From assembly GCA_007258455.2 (NCBI GenBank), contig VDFB02270651.1:496017370-496081369 (forward strand): a DNA stretch of 64,000 nucleotides. The letters run 5' to 3'. The DNA is from Sequoia sempervirens. Lineage: Eukaryota > Streptophyta > Pinopsida > Cupressales > Cupressaceae. The notes under the pieces are model-generated. The model saw nothing but the letters and a program-made list of their open reading frames with translations. It made no database searches and was not told where the DNA came from. This document shows positions 23,158-34,517 of this stretch, piece by piece (the stretch's first letter is position 1; every line of letters begins with the position of its first letter). A program made the position numbers and the translations under genes.

Positions 23158-25934
23158 TCACTGAAGCTGAGTCTCCCTCTCAGCTAGGGCTTCATTCTCC
23201 ACAATTCCAAGCTTGTCTCGAAAGTACACAAACTTTACTCTGGAGAGAGGCTTGGTGAGAATGTCGATTGTTTGCTCATCAGTGCTAATATACTTCAACT
23301 GGATAGCTTTCCTCAATACCATATCGCGGATATAGTGGTATTTGATCTCAACATGTTTGGTTCTGTCATGAAACACCGAATTGACAGAAAGCTTCACACA
23401 ACTTTGATTATCACAATCAATGATAGTTGGCTCCAATGATTGCCCAAACAATCTTGCAAGGAGCTTCCGAAGCCAAACTGCTTCTCGAGCTGCCACACAA
23501 GCTGCAATGTACTCGGCCTCTGCGGTGCTCAATGCCACTGAAGACTGCTTCCTTCTACACCATGAGATCATCGCAGACCCCAAACTGAAACAACATCCAG
23601 AGGTGCTCTTCTGATCAGCAACACACCCTGCCCAATCAAAATCAGAATATCCATGCAGCTTCAAGTCCGCACCAAAAGAATATCTCTAGCCATACCCAAC
23701 TGTGCCATGCAAGTATCTCAGGATATGCTTCGCTGCAACTAGATGTATTTGGCTTGGTTCACACATGAACTGACTAAGTGCATTCACTGCATAGCAAATA
23801 TCTGGTCTAGTATTGACTAGATACATCAACGATCCAATCAACTGTCTGTACATAGTAGGATCCACCAGATCTGAACTAGCTGCAGCCTCCTTAAGCTTCT
23901 GAAAATTGGTTTCCATAGGTGTGGACATGGTTTTGCAATCCTTCATACCAAATCTCTTCAAGATGTCTATTGTATACTTCCCTCGACTCAAAATGATCTC
24001 ATTAGGCCTCTACCATACTTCTAAACCAAGGAAGTAATGCATGTGCTTAAGATCCTTCATTTCAAATTCAGAAGCCAGCTCCTTCTTGCATTTGATAATG
24101 AGGTGTTCTTCTCCAGTAAGAAATAGATCATCAACATAGAGAACCAAGATTAAAGCCTCACCATTAATTACCTTGAAATACAGGTTTGAATCAGCATCAT
24201 TCTTGGAGAAGCCCAAGCTCAGCAGGTATCTATCAATTCTCTCATACCAAGCACGAGGAGCCTGTTTAAGGCCATACAAAGCCTTCTTCAATTTGCAAAC
24301 ATGAGACTCCTACCCATGAACTTCAAAGCCATCAAGTTGCTCAATGTATACCTCTTCTTCAATTACACCATTTAGAAATGCTGTCTTCACGTCTATTTGA
24401 TGTAATTTCCATCCTTTAGCTGCTGCAATAGCAATGATAGTCCTGATGGATGTATAACGAGCAACTGGAGCAAAGGTTTCCTCATAGTCTATTTCCTCTT
24501 TCTGAGAGAATCCTCTAGCCACAAACCTAGCCTTGTACTTCTCGATGCTCCCATTAGCCGCATGCTTGATCTTGAAGAGCCACTTAGAAGAAACAATAGA
24601 TTTTCCTTCTGGTCTAGGTACAATGTCCCAAACATCATTCTTGAGGATAGATTGATATTCTTCAGCCATAGCATCTCTCCATACTTGTTGACTTGTAGCT
24701 TCCTCAACACTGGAAGGTTCAGATTCAATGATTTGACTCATCAATGCAACATAGCTTGAAAAATTGTGAGGTCTTTTGCTCTCTCTAAATGTTCCTCTCG
24801 GGTCTGCAAACTTTTCTACCTCTTGCATTGTTTGCCTAGCCCAAAGAGGTCTCTTTTGACCAATCACAATGTCTCTCGGCCCATCAGTTGGTTCCAAAGG
24901 CTCAACTGGATCGTCATCTTCTTTTGGTTCAGGAGACTCCCTTTGAATCTCAGGAGTATGGTCAACTTCCATGTCCTGAGGAGACTCTTGATCTTCATTG
25001 TCTATCTCCATGTGAGTGCCCTTAGATCTCTTGAATGCAACATCCTCTTCAAATGTAACATCCTTGCTAATCTCTATCAGTTTCTGACCTGGAACGTAAA
25101 CTCTGTAGGCTTTTGAAGATTCACTGTAGCCCACAAATATTCCCTTCTTGCCAAATGGTTCCAAATTTGTTCTTGTATCTTTAGGCACATGAACATACAC
25201 AGGACAACCAAAGATTCTCAAATGACCTACTTCCGGCTTTACACCTGTGAAAGCTTCTTCAGGAGTCATGTTCTCCAAAATACGATGAGGGCTTCTATTA
25301 TGAACATACACAGCTGTCCTAGATGCTTCAGCCCAAAGGAAGGTTTGTAGATCTTGATCATGAATCATAGCTTTAGTTGCTTCTACAATGGATCTGTTCT
25401 TCCTTTCTGCAACATCGTTCTGTTGTGGATTGTAAGGGACACAAAACTCCCTCTTAATCCCTGCCTCAATACAAAAATTACGAAAGCTTCCAAAGATGTA
25501 TTCTCCTCCGTTGTCGGATCTCAAAACTTTGATCCTCTTCCCGGACAAGTTCTCTACCTGAGCTTTAAATTCCTTGAATCTCTCAAGTACTTCCTCAGAT
25601 TCTTTAGTCTTTAAGAAGTAAATCCAAGTCTTTCTAGAGTAGTCATCAATGAAAATTATATAATACAAGAAACCACTCAAAGAGGCAATAGACATTGGAC
25701 CACACAATCAGAATGAACAAGATCTATAATACATTTAGATCTACTCTCACTACTATGAAATGGACCTTTAGTATTCTTACCCAAAGCGCAACCTCTGCAA
25801 GTGCCTTCATGCTCCTGGCTGAGTTTAGGAAGGCCCGTGACCATCTTCTCCATGGTTGGAAGTGCTCTAAAGTGAAGATGAGCAAGTCTTCTATGCCAAA
25901 GTGCACACGAACTTGATGAATCATGCAACAAAGC
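23158..25934 (-). pseudogene. Copia A pol: integrase, reverse transcriptase, RNase H (broken)
   Basis: This continues the gag-protease frame after a TAG at 25935-25937. In order: GAG-pre-integrase HHCC zinc module (LWHRRLAHLHF, CRGCALGK); integrase core with IDDYSRK, RSDNGGEY and VAERKNRS, giving Asp, Asp and Glu at DD-35-E spacing; C-terminal region with KKGIFVGYS; reverse transcriptase with WLFKIK, HQIDVKTAFLNG, KKALYGLKQAPRAWY and YVDD; RNase H with DFDWAGC, STAEAEYIA, DNQSCVKL, HDRTKHVEIKYH and ILTKPLS. Breaks are a one-base deletion near 25696-25700 just before the integrase, and TAG stops at 24310-24312, 24010-24012 and 23686-23688. The catalytic residues survive. The product would copy element RNA to DNA and insert it. 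Confidence 0.93.
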
Positions 25935-27200
25935 CTATAATGGACGAGTGGAAAGTCTGTAGAGACTCTCATGCCGAACTCCATTCACTCGGGCAGTCTT
26001 GATGCTTGAGTTCTTTGGCCATGCAAGGACTTTACCTTCGGAGAATGCAACTTGATATCCCTTGTCCTCCAAGGCTGAAATAGAGACAAGGTTCCACTTG
26101 ATGCCTGGTACAAATAGCACATCACTCAACTGTAAAGAGATGCCAAAATCTAAGTGAAGAGAGGAGGTCCCAACACCTTTCACAGAATAACATGCATCAT
26201 CTCCAATTATGACTTGAACACTTGAATCTCTCTCCACCAAATCAGATAGATGCTCTCTAAATCTACTGATGTGTCGAGAGGCACCACTATCAATCAACCA
26301 AGTGTTGTTGTCCGTTGGAACATTGCTTGATAAGGAAAAATAGAATAGAAAACCACTTGAATCCTTCTGAGGAGAGATCTCACCCACATTTGCAATTGAA
26401 GCCTGCTGCTTAGGTCTAGTTGGACAATCTTTTGCATAGTCACCAAACTTGTCACATCTGAAGCATTGTATGCGGGAGAGGTCCTTCTTCTTCTTAGATG
26501 TAGGGGCACCATCTGATCTTTTATCTCTATTCCTCTTGAAGTTTCCTTTCTTCCCTTCTCTTCCTTTCTTGTTTGAAGATTGAGTGGCAAGTACATGAAT
26601 CTCTTCATTTGTAGAACTTTTCCCATTGCCTCTTGCTGCTAATCTTGATTCTTCTTGAATGTAATCTGCCCTCAAGTGATCAAACTTAGGTAGCTTTGAG
26701 CTCCCACTAATTCCTTGGATAAATGGCTCCCAAGATTGAGGAAGACCATTAAGTGCCAACATAACCAAATCCTTATCATTGACCATATGCCCAATGGTAG
26801 AGAGTTGATCTCTCAACTCGGTGATCTTCATGAAGAAGGAGACGACATAAACTCCTTTCGCCATCTTGACATGATGAAGCTGTTGCCTCAATGCAAGAGT
26901 TCTGCTTGTATTGTTGATCTCATACATTTCCTCCAAGGTCTTGAACATTTCCCTTGGTATCTTCAACTTGGAGATGACCGGCACAAGGTGGTCCTTCACA
27001 GAGTCTACCAAAATCTTCTTCGCCTTAGTGCAATTCTTCTTCCATTGAGACTTCTCTTTCTCATCAGAAGGTTCTGGAATTTCGCTCTCCACGAACTCAG
27101 TAATCTCATTTTCTTCCAATGCAAGCATTACTCTAAACTTCCAAGATGTGAAATTGGAAGCACCTTCAAGCCTATCTTCAATCTTGAGCCTGTTCACCAT
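25935..27200 (-). pseudogene. Copia A gag-protease
   Basis: It starts at a true ATG (27198-27200), about 100 bp after the 5' LTR. It is 421 codons, ending at TAG 25935-25937, where an intact element would read on into integrase. Residues ~8-180 form the gag capsid-like UBN2 region (FTSWKFRVMLALEE near residue 17, WEPFIQGISG near 157). Residues 205-240 are lysine-rich and probably bind nucleic acid. A zinc knuckle lies at 246-259, but the ligand after G253 is Asp254 instead of His (C-x2-C-x4-D-x4-C). The aspartic protease active site DSGAS is at 304-308. Gag would form particles and the protease would cut the polyprotein. An identical copy lies at 54394-55659. Confidence 0.92.
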
Positions 27201-27290
27201 TTTCGAAGATAAGATAGATGCAAGAAGATGAGAAAAAGAGTGGATGATAGAGCTGCTTATATAAATCTGATCACGATCTTTCTTAAACCC

Positions 27291-27302
27291 GCTCTAATAC
27301 CA
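27291..27302 (-). other. Primer-binding site of element A
   Basis: Minus-strand TGGTATTAGAGC follows the 5' LTR directly. It is the same one-base variant of the initiator-Met site as in element C. Confidence 0.85.
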
Positions 27303-27873
27303 CGTTAGTTTTATGATCAGATTAGATAAGCAGATTTTAATTCAAATTGAAACAAATAGACATAGCATATACCCTGGGAAAATCCTCCACTTGAGGGAGA
27401 AAAACCCAGCAACAATATATCACTTATATATTGAATATGAAACAATAATCTCCTTTACAATGAGGCCGATTATGAGGCCAAACAACAACACCAATATGAT
27501 GTGATCTTTTGAAGACAATACAACTCTTTTGATGAATATATCGGTCTTCTTTATAAGCTTCGATCTGCTCTTAGAGAAACTCGCACTTGTATAAACTCAA
27601 ACTATGAATGGATGTGTGTAATTGATGATTGAATGAACAAATGACAACCCATATAAATACACAGGGGTGAGAAAGATCGCAACTCTTCAAAGCACGATGT
27701 CGGCCTCTAGTAATTATTTACCAATAATTAAACATTAAATGATTTCTCAAGTGAAGCGCCTCTTCACTTTCATATCGACTTAAATAAATTGAATAGCCAA
27801 TAGGCTATATTAAATTTATTTCTTCAATGACGTGGTTGGAAGGATGAGGCCCGAAGCTGTTCTAACATCAACA
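27303..27873 (-). repeat. 5' LTR of element A
   Basis: It is 571 bp and aligns without gaps to 20048-20618. Its first plus-strand base is C instead of T, so the minus-strand LTR ends ...AACG rather than ...AACA. A second copy is at 55762-56332. Confidence 0.95.
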
Positions 27874-27878
27874 CTTGG

Positions 27879-28581
27879 TGCCTCTGTTCCTTGGAATTGT
27901 TTCAATACTTTCAAAACTCCAAAAAAATAATGTCTTCGGTAAGCTTCTACAAACCCTGTCAATTTTGTCTTGCTTGGCAAGACTTCACAAAATTGAAATA
28001 AACCCTTCTGCTTAATTTCAGAATTTTCAAACAATTAAACCCGTGTGTAGTTCCTGTATGAAACCACTTGCATACTCTTTTAATACAAATACAAACCTTG
28101 CCCGGATCTGCCTCAAAATCTGAAACAAAAGTTTACGTTCCTGTTTGCAAAGCCTTCAGTGCACCATTGATCCTTGGTTGGAATTGTACTGCCTTTCGGG
28201 TTTTCGTCTGTTAGGAAACCTTCAGGGCTTTCTTCCCTCCGATGAGAAATTTGGCCACAGGCAGAAATCTCCAAAGAGAAATTAACAATCTTTTTATAAA
28301 CCCTTCGGAAACTTTTTGGAATTTAATATTTTTAAATCCCTTTTTAAAATTAATCCTTATTTCATCGAAAAGTGATTTTATTAAATTAATTAACTTTTCC
28401 GACACTTTAGTTACTCTATACTCACATTATAAAATAATTAATTTAAATTGCCTTTCAATTTATGTTTTTTCGACAACTTACAATTAATAATTTAATTATT
28501 AAATATTTCTCGCATAGCCAACTGAAGATATGGAAAATGCAAAAACTGTTCGGAAGTGACATCTGAAGGTTTCCAAAATAC
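27879..28581. other. Spacer, no gene seen
   Basis: This flank of element A has a strongly AT-rich block at about 28310-28510. Short open frames on both strands show no motifs. Confidence 0.45.
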
Positions 28582-28944
28582 TTAGGAGCTCATTGGGAAC
28601 ATCAAATATCCCCTTTGACATGATTGATAGTCATCGAGAAAGCTAAAGTTAACTGCAATGTTGAAGTAACTAAAAATGGGAACATTATTGTCCGCCCTCC
28701 CCAAAGATTGCTTGCATTCAAGCAATGCCAACACACCCTCAAAATCACCTAACTGAACCAAACCAAAGTACTTGTAAGAGTTGAATTCCATACCATGAAA
28801 AATCTCTTGCGAAGACACCTCAGTGTGGTCCACACCAGTGGTCCTATTGGCTAACATGATCCCGGGCAACAGGAAAAACATTCTGCTCAACAAGAGAACA
28901 TGGTCCTTAGCATCAATCGTCATGGAGCCCCAAAAGTGATGCAT
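28582..28944 (-). CDS. 120-codon open frame, unrecognised
   Basis: A minus-strand frame starts at an ATG (28942-28944). It has a hydrophobic stretch near residues 18-31 (LLLSRMFFLLPGIM) and ordinary amino-acid composition for the rest. I recognise no domain. It ends three bases short of an LTR-like boundary at 28948, so it may be the 3' end of some older coding sequence cut by that element. An identical copy at 57041-57403 belongs to the larger duplication and is not independent support. Confidence 0.2.
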   Translation of the reverse strand: MHHFWGSMTIDAKDHVLLLSRMFFLLPGIMLANRTTGVDHTEVSSQEIFHGMEFNSYKYFGLVQLGDFEGVLALLECKQSLGRADNNVPIFSYFNIAVNFSFLDDYQSCQRGYLMFPMSS

Positions 28945-28947
28945 ATT

Positions 28948-30072
28948 TGTAATGTCCCCTAATTGGGAATGCCCTAAGTTTTCCCTAATTCCTCAATTTG
29001 TTAATAAACAAATGGGTTAGAGAAGTTTGCCCTAATTCCTCACCTGATTGAAGTCTTGCAAACAGATTAGAAACCATTTACCACAATAATACTAATTAGT
29101 AGATTATCATAATTAAACATAAGTAAATTCAGGACAAAATTATTAATTCAATCATAAAGCACTTTAATAACCATGGAAGGCTCAACCATAGGAGAGCATG
29201 GGAGAATGCGACTTTGATGGGGTGTCCCGGATCCTCTACCCTAGGCCCAAGAGCAGATATACCGTCCTCTTGGCCTTATGTGGCCCATGCCATCCATATA
29301 AGGGGGTCTACCCAGTGAGGTGTCCCCTTTCTGTTATCCCCTCATTTCGCCAACCATTTCCCTCTCTCTATGATTGGACTTCTTGTGCTGATTCACAATG
29401 ATGGAGGGGTGAGGTTACAAAGGTTGCCTCGAAAGCCCATCTCTCCTAAGCCTAAAGCGCAGTACCCTCTGTACCCCCCTTGGCCTCCTTGGGACTACCT
29501 GGTGCCCATCTCGGGACTACCTGGTCCCCATCTTGGGATTACCTGATCCCCATCTCGAGGTGGCCTACCTAGGAGAGTGCCCCATCACTGTACCCCTCTT
29601 GTAATCTCAGTCTTCTCTATCATGGCTAAAACATTCAAGACATATGACAACAAATATTAATCAAATATTTCTTGATAGAAGAAAGCAGTCATAACAACAA
29701 TGTATCATTAGTACCTTGAATATCTAATTAAACAATCACAATCACTTGTATTAAATTGTACTACAAGTACATTATTGTAAATCAGATCTCATACCACTGA
29801 ATCAAGAAATCAGACTGCTGCATGTATGCCAATTAATTAATTATTTCCAACTTAGACGATGCAGACCTCTATTTCCTTTTTAATGATTTATGTCTGCTCC
29901 AATCAATATTCATATTAAAGAGTCATAATTACTTATAAGACTCAATAATTGTTGCAAGCATCATTATTACATAATCATAAATAATCTATATATATATATA
30001 TGCTTATGCTCGTATATAAATACAATAATTACCTTTGCATGATCATACATATTATCTATATATATATATATT
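28948..30072 (+). repeat. Truncated LTR-like sequence beginning TGTAATGTCCCC
   Basis: The first 12 bases equal the minus-strand start of the solo LTR at 37102-38712, a common style for large plant LTRs. No matching end is present: the sequence is cut at 30073 by the LTR of element B. It holds a GC-richer centre (29170-29600), a 22-bp tandem repeat at 29491-29556 and (TA)n runs near 29990 and 30058-30070. Confidence 0.4.
29491..29556. repeat. 22-bp tandem repeat, three copies
   Basis: Units start at 29491, 29513 and 29535, each of the form GGGACTACCTGGTCCCCATCT with one to three changes. The same triplet is at 57950-58015 in the duplicated segment. Confidence 0.75.
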
Positions 30073-31575
30073 TGTTGAAATGAACAAGAGAACTGAGAGG
30101 GGCGGGGGTGCACGGGGGGAATCAGTTGTATCTAATCACATTCATCACAAATCTCAAACAATTATTAGCTCCACATCCACTTTAATCTGTTATTAAGTAT
30201 GAGCATGAAATGCAAATAACAGAAAGCAATATCAACACAAGAAACACTAGATTTACTTGGAAACCCAATAAGGGAAAAACCACGGTGAGGATCAACTCAC
30301 AATATAAGAGTAATTGCAAAACCGTTTACAAGGAGGCTCACTGCCTACAGACAAAGAAAGATAGGAAGAAGAATGTTACACAGAGAACATTATCTCAATG
30401 CAACAAAAGATCCACCACAACAACTTGCACACATCTGCAACCTTGATCAGAGAATTGTAGATGCCATCAACTCACTACTTTAAGGAGTCTAACACATTGA
30501 AGTCCTTGCCGCCTCAGTTCACTTTCACACAATTTCTCGCATCTACCTTGCTTCTCACACTTGTGGCTCAAAATCCTTAACATCTTGTCTTGTATTTATG
30601 CCATCTTCAATCTTAGAAACTTTCTCAAGGTCGACAACACACTCTATATTTTACAAATTCAAATTAGGTCGGCAACTCAACATTCCTACGGTGGATAAGA
30701 ATGAGAGTGGACCATTCCAACACTTAACTAGGACCAAAAACAACATCTTGGATCAATCACACGCTTCTTTAATTGATACTTATCCTTCGCATGACATGTA
30801 AACACCAGGTCGGCCAAACCTAATGAAAACACCAATGAACTTTGAAGTACACACTTTCGCAACAAGAAGATAACATGCGGACCACATAACATACTTCACC
30901 TTACACTGGAACACATCTTAGATACCTTCAGATTCATCCATAGCTACTGCAACAACCTTCAAACACAAAACACTTTTCTATCAGTCTATTCGGACTGTAC
31001 AGTCACACATAGTAATTCTAAAACTAGTCTTCCAAAGCACCAGACCACAAACACTCTTGATGGAACACAAATAACTCCACTATAAGCCTTCTTCCAGATC
31101 CGCAAGACCTGAAACAAACCAGTAGAGGAATGCGGAGCAGATACATTTCTCCCAATCCATAAACAAACAACTCTGCCAGACCAGTTCACAACTCGGTGAA
31201 CTCAACTTTCGCTTTACACCAAACCAAAAGCTATAATCCGGGATATATCACCCAAGTATGTCCTTAAGCAACACTTTAGATCCGCACAAGCATAGGATCA
31301 ACACAGAAGAAATGCGGAGCACACATCGGAGCACATTCTGCACACACACACACAACTTTGACTTCACTATTTATTAATTTTCTCAAAAGCACTTGGTAAC
31401 TCATCATATCAGCACACTTGCAACACCATAAAGATAGCTCCATGTACTCACAACATCTCCACAGTATTTCAACTATGCATGCACAACCTGCAATCACTTG
31501 TTTCCTTTCTCTGCAAGAACCTATATTGTGTTGACATCAATGACAACACCACCATACTCATTCATACTTGCAACA
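30073..31575 (-). repeat. 3' LTR of Copia element B (about 1.5 kb)
   Basis: The plus-strand ends TGTTGAAATG and CTTGCAACA form a short inverted terminus. On the minus strand a purine tract (GACAAAGGGGGAGA) lies immediately before the LTR start, and the element B polymerase lies upstream of that. Near the minus-strand end it carries a cytosine-rich block followed by CTCTCAGTTCTC, seen also near 37000 in another family. No partner LTR is in the window, so length and ends are inferred from the termini only. Confidence 0.7.
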
Positions 31576-31588
31576 ATCTCCCCCTTTG
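31576..31588 (-). other. Polypurine tract of element B
   Basis: Minus-strand AAAGGGGGAGAT lies directly before the LTR start TGTTGCAAG. A second CT-rich plus-strand patch (CTCTCCCCCTTTGAC) at about 31671-31685 is an additional purine tract. Confidence 0.65.
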
Positions 31589-31894
31589 TCATTGATAGCA
31601 ACACATGATGTGAAAAACCATCAAAGACACAATATCCCTTTAACTTTCACTATTCTTTTTCACATGACTCTCTCTCCCCCTTTGACATCAATGGCAAAGA
31701 ACAAAGAGTATTTGCATAATTCTTCAACCATATATGATTCTGATCACTCCTCCTCAGGAGTGCACCCATAACAACGCACATCTCATATTGCATCAATGAT
31801 ACTTCCTACTCCCCCTGAGGAGCAGACACCAATCATTAGTCCAGACAAATGATGAATTTGTAGATCCACTGGAGTGATACACCTCTATATGCAT

Positions 31895-32892
31895 CTAGTT
31901 CAAAGAAGGAGGGGCAGTTACCCCCAACTTCTCCCTGAGATACTCAAAAGTATCCTTAGGAAGGGCCTTAGTAAATATATCAGCAATCTGATCCTTTGTA
32001 GGCAGATATTCAAGCTTGACTCCATTCTCTAATACCTTCTCTCTTAAGAAATGATATCTAATAGATATATGCTTTGTCCTTGAATGCAATACCAGATTCT
32101 TGGAAATATTTATTGCACTTGTATTATCACAGAAGATAGAGATAGGCCCATCACACATCACTCCTATATTCTTCAATGTTTGCTTCATCCACAATACCTG
32201 TGTGTAGCAAGATACTGCTACTATGTACTCAACCTCTGCAGTGGATAAAGAAACAAAATCCTGTTTCTTGCTTAGCCATGAAACCAACATGCATCCAAGA
32301 AAGAATGGACCACCACTTGTACTCTTCCGGTCATCTACACAACCAGCCCAATCTGCATCAGTGTAAGCTCTCAAAGTAAAATTAGTATCCTTAGGATACC
32401 ACAAACCATAATCGGGAGTCCCTTTTAGATATTTGAATATCCTTTTCACAACTACAACATGTGTTTTTTTGGGTTCTTCTTGAAATCTGGCTACCAAACA
32501 CACTGCATGCATGATATCCGGTCTAGAAGCAATAAGATATAGCAATCCACCAATCATAGATCTGTACTTGCTCTGATCAACTTTAGGAGATTCATCATCC
32601 TTACTTAATTTGCATTCAATCACCATAGGGGTACAAACCGGTTTGGAGTCATCCATTCCAAACTTCTTCAACAATTTTTTAACATACTTTGATTGTGAAA
32701 TGAATATGCCCTTATCATTTTGATTCGCTTGAAGTCCAAGGAAGAAATTCAACTCCCCAATTATAGATATTTCAAACTCTTTTTGCATCTCTACAAATTT
32801 CTTGCACATACCCTCATTTCCTCCAAAGATAATATCAACATACACAACCACTATCAAAATTTTGTTTCCTTCAACCTTGAAATAGAAATTAC
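31895..32892 (-). pseudogene. Copia B pol, 3' part (reverse transcriptase end plus RNase H)
   Basis: The real element sequence begins at about 32890 (NFYFKVEG) and ends with TAPPSLN at 31895. The open frame extends right to 32995 only by reading through the hAT terminus. Visible motifs are YVD-IIFGG, FFLGLQ, KYVKKLLKKFGM, TPM, YRSMIGGLLYL, ASRPDIMHAVCLVARF, then RNase H DADWAGC, LSTAEVEYI, DNTSAINISKN, SRTKHISIRYHFLRE and DIFTKALPKDTF. The reverse transcriptase catalytic motif YVDD has lost one Asp codon (one GAT at about 32849-32851), so it could not be active. Gag, protease, integrase and the 5' LTR are absent from the right of the hAT element. An identical copy is at 60354-61351. Confidence 0.9.
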
Positions 32893-33221
32893 CTAAGTTA
32901 CCGATTCGTTTTTGGATTCGGGTACGGGTACGAGAATCTGGTACAGGATTCGGCAAAAAAAATTTTTGGGGTTGGGTACGGCTTGGATACGGCAATACAA
33001 AAAAATATAAAAATCAGAAATATATACATATTTGCAGCAGTAATTAAGTTCAGAATACACCACCATATTAATAATAATAGTCTAAGAGACTAAGACTAAT
33101 AACATAGCAAAAATACATCACCACTTTCATAGTCACTAAGTATTACTCGAATGTCATCATCATGATATAAAATTATAAATTAAAGTTAAAACGTTTACAA
33201 TCAGCCATTATTGATCATTGA

Positions 33222-33632
33222 TCAATCAGAATCATATGGGTCATCAAACAAACTAGCATCATTAGATGCTACGTTTTGTGTAGAACCACAAATAGCATTA
33301 GTGGCACTCGCACAAGCACTGCCACTAGCAGTAGCACTCGCATTGACACTACCACTCTCGTAATCAGTAGCTACTTCAGGTTCATAGTCATCATCAATAT
33401 CAAGTGCTGCTAAGTGACTTGTGGAAGCATCCAAGTCAAGCTGCTCTGGCTCAATATCCCACCTCTTTGTGTCTCCTTCTTTGTATGAACTTTGCTTGTG
33501 TGTAAGGAGGCGCAAGTTTGAATGCACATACACAAAGTCCTCTGCCTTTTTTGAATGCAGCCTATTGCGTTTTATTGAGTGGATGAAAGAGTATGTGCTC
33601 CAATTCCTCTCAAAAGAAGATGAACTAGCAAC
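33222..33632 (-). pseudogene. hAT transposase exon 3 (left copy)
   Basis: It encodes the hAT C-terminal dimerisation region: NWSTYSFIHSIKRNRLHSKKAEDFVYVHSNLRLL, preceded by a serine run, given here as the segment at about 33515-33630. An acidic, then alanine/serine-rich tail ends DDPYDSD. The acceptor AG is at 33633-33634 and the reading phase is 0. The exon itself is open; the gene is broken in exon 2. Confidence 0.8.
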
Positions 33633-33716
33633 CTATTAAGACCAAATTAAATAGTTAAGAGTTACAAAATTTAACTAAACAAAATTTAAAATTAAAATGA
33701 CAAATATAAAACTTAC

Positions 33717-34413
33717 TTGGGATAAAACTTTTATTGCAATAGGTTGGACATGCATGTATTCTTGCCCATGGAAGTACCACCAACTATGAGCATCCACCCT
33801 GCACTTGTCTCGAAGAGCATCCATATTTTGATCAACACTACCAGAGCAAGCAAAAGCCATGAACTCAGCCCTGACTCGATCGCGTTGGTCACGATCACTG
33901 AAGATTCTACGAATTGCTGCCTTGTACCCATGAGCCACTTCACCATCCCTATATGGAGCAACTCTTGATGATGTAGCAAGTACCCCAGGACTATAATACT
34001 TGGGACTCAATGCAAAAGCGAGAAGATGCAATGGAGTGGTCATTTTGTTCCATCTATCAACCATGATTTCCTGTAGCTCTTTGAAGAATTTTTCTTTAGG
34101 ATCTTCCTCTTTTGCATTGATGATGACTTTCATCTTCTCAATCATTGAGTTGATACCATCATTTACTTCTCCCAAACAAGGTCTATCCAAAGCCAATACA
34201 TAGCGGATCGTATGATATAGAGCTCGATTGAAACTAGCCGAACCTCAACACAATCCACCAACTCATCTAAGGATCCTTTGCACGACCCTATTTGCCCCTT
34301 TCATTGTTCGTTCTCCATATGGCCCAATTGAGACTTGATTACCGTATGCGAGTGCCTCCTGCGAACAACATAAACGTCTCAACTTTGTGTGTTGGAGGTA
34401 GCAGATCTCGCAA
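33717..34413 (-). pseudogene. hAT transposase exon 2 (left copy), broken at its start
   Basis: From about 34190 down, the frame is open (RPCLGEVNDGINSMIEKM, MTTPLHLLAFALSPKYY, AHGYKAAIRRIF, DAHSWWYFHGQEYMH). It ends at a consensus donor (GTAAG, 33712-33716). The upstream part, about 34200-34413, is scrambled by many small indels and substitutions relative to the right-hand copy (62665-62880), which removes the frame. The sequence on both sides is ~99% identical to that copy. This looks as much like consensus error as mutation. Confidence 0.75.
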
Positions 34414-34517
34414 CTGTTTGAAATCAAAATTAGAGTAAAATGTAATTTAAATTTACAAAATCAAATTTAAAATTAAAAGAAAACTTAAAATTAAAAAAAT
34501 ATTGAGAATTAACTTAC

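Larger units (their letters stand above)
20048..27873 (-). mobile_element. Complete Ty1/Copia element A, carrying a nested insertion
   Basis: Two 571-bp LTRs (20048-20618 and 27303-27873) are flanked by the perfect target duplication CTTGG (20043-20047 and 27874-27878). On the minus strand the order is 5' LTR, PBS, gag-protease, integrase, reverse transcriptase, RNase H, 3' untranslated part, purine tract and 3' LTR, the Copia order. Removing the nested element N leaves about 5.78 kb, a normal Copia size. The LTRs differ at about 25 positions by eye, mostly transitions (~4.4%). The coding frame has four in-frame TAG stops and a one-base deletion, so the copy is inactive. The part from 23300 rightward is present again at 51759-56332. 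Confidence 0.95.

Noticed and set aside
26715..27212. 165-codon plus-strand open frame
   Set aside because: It is the antisense shadow of the Copia A gag gene, which has clear motifs on the minus strand.
31276..31497. Cysteine-rich 73-codon minus-strand frame
   Set aside because: It lies within the LTR of element B, has no recognised motif, and part of it translates a CA microsatellite.
32893..32995. N-terminal extension of the Copia B frame (proline/arginine-rich, ~34 residues)
   Set aside because: It is read-through of the hAT terminus and its GGTACGGGTAC repeats, not element B protein.
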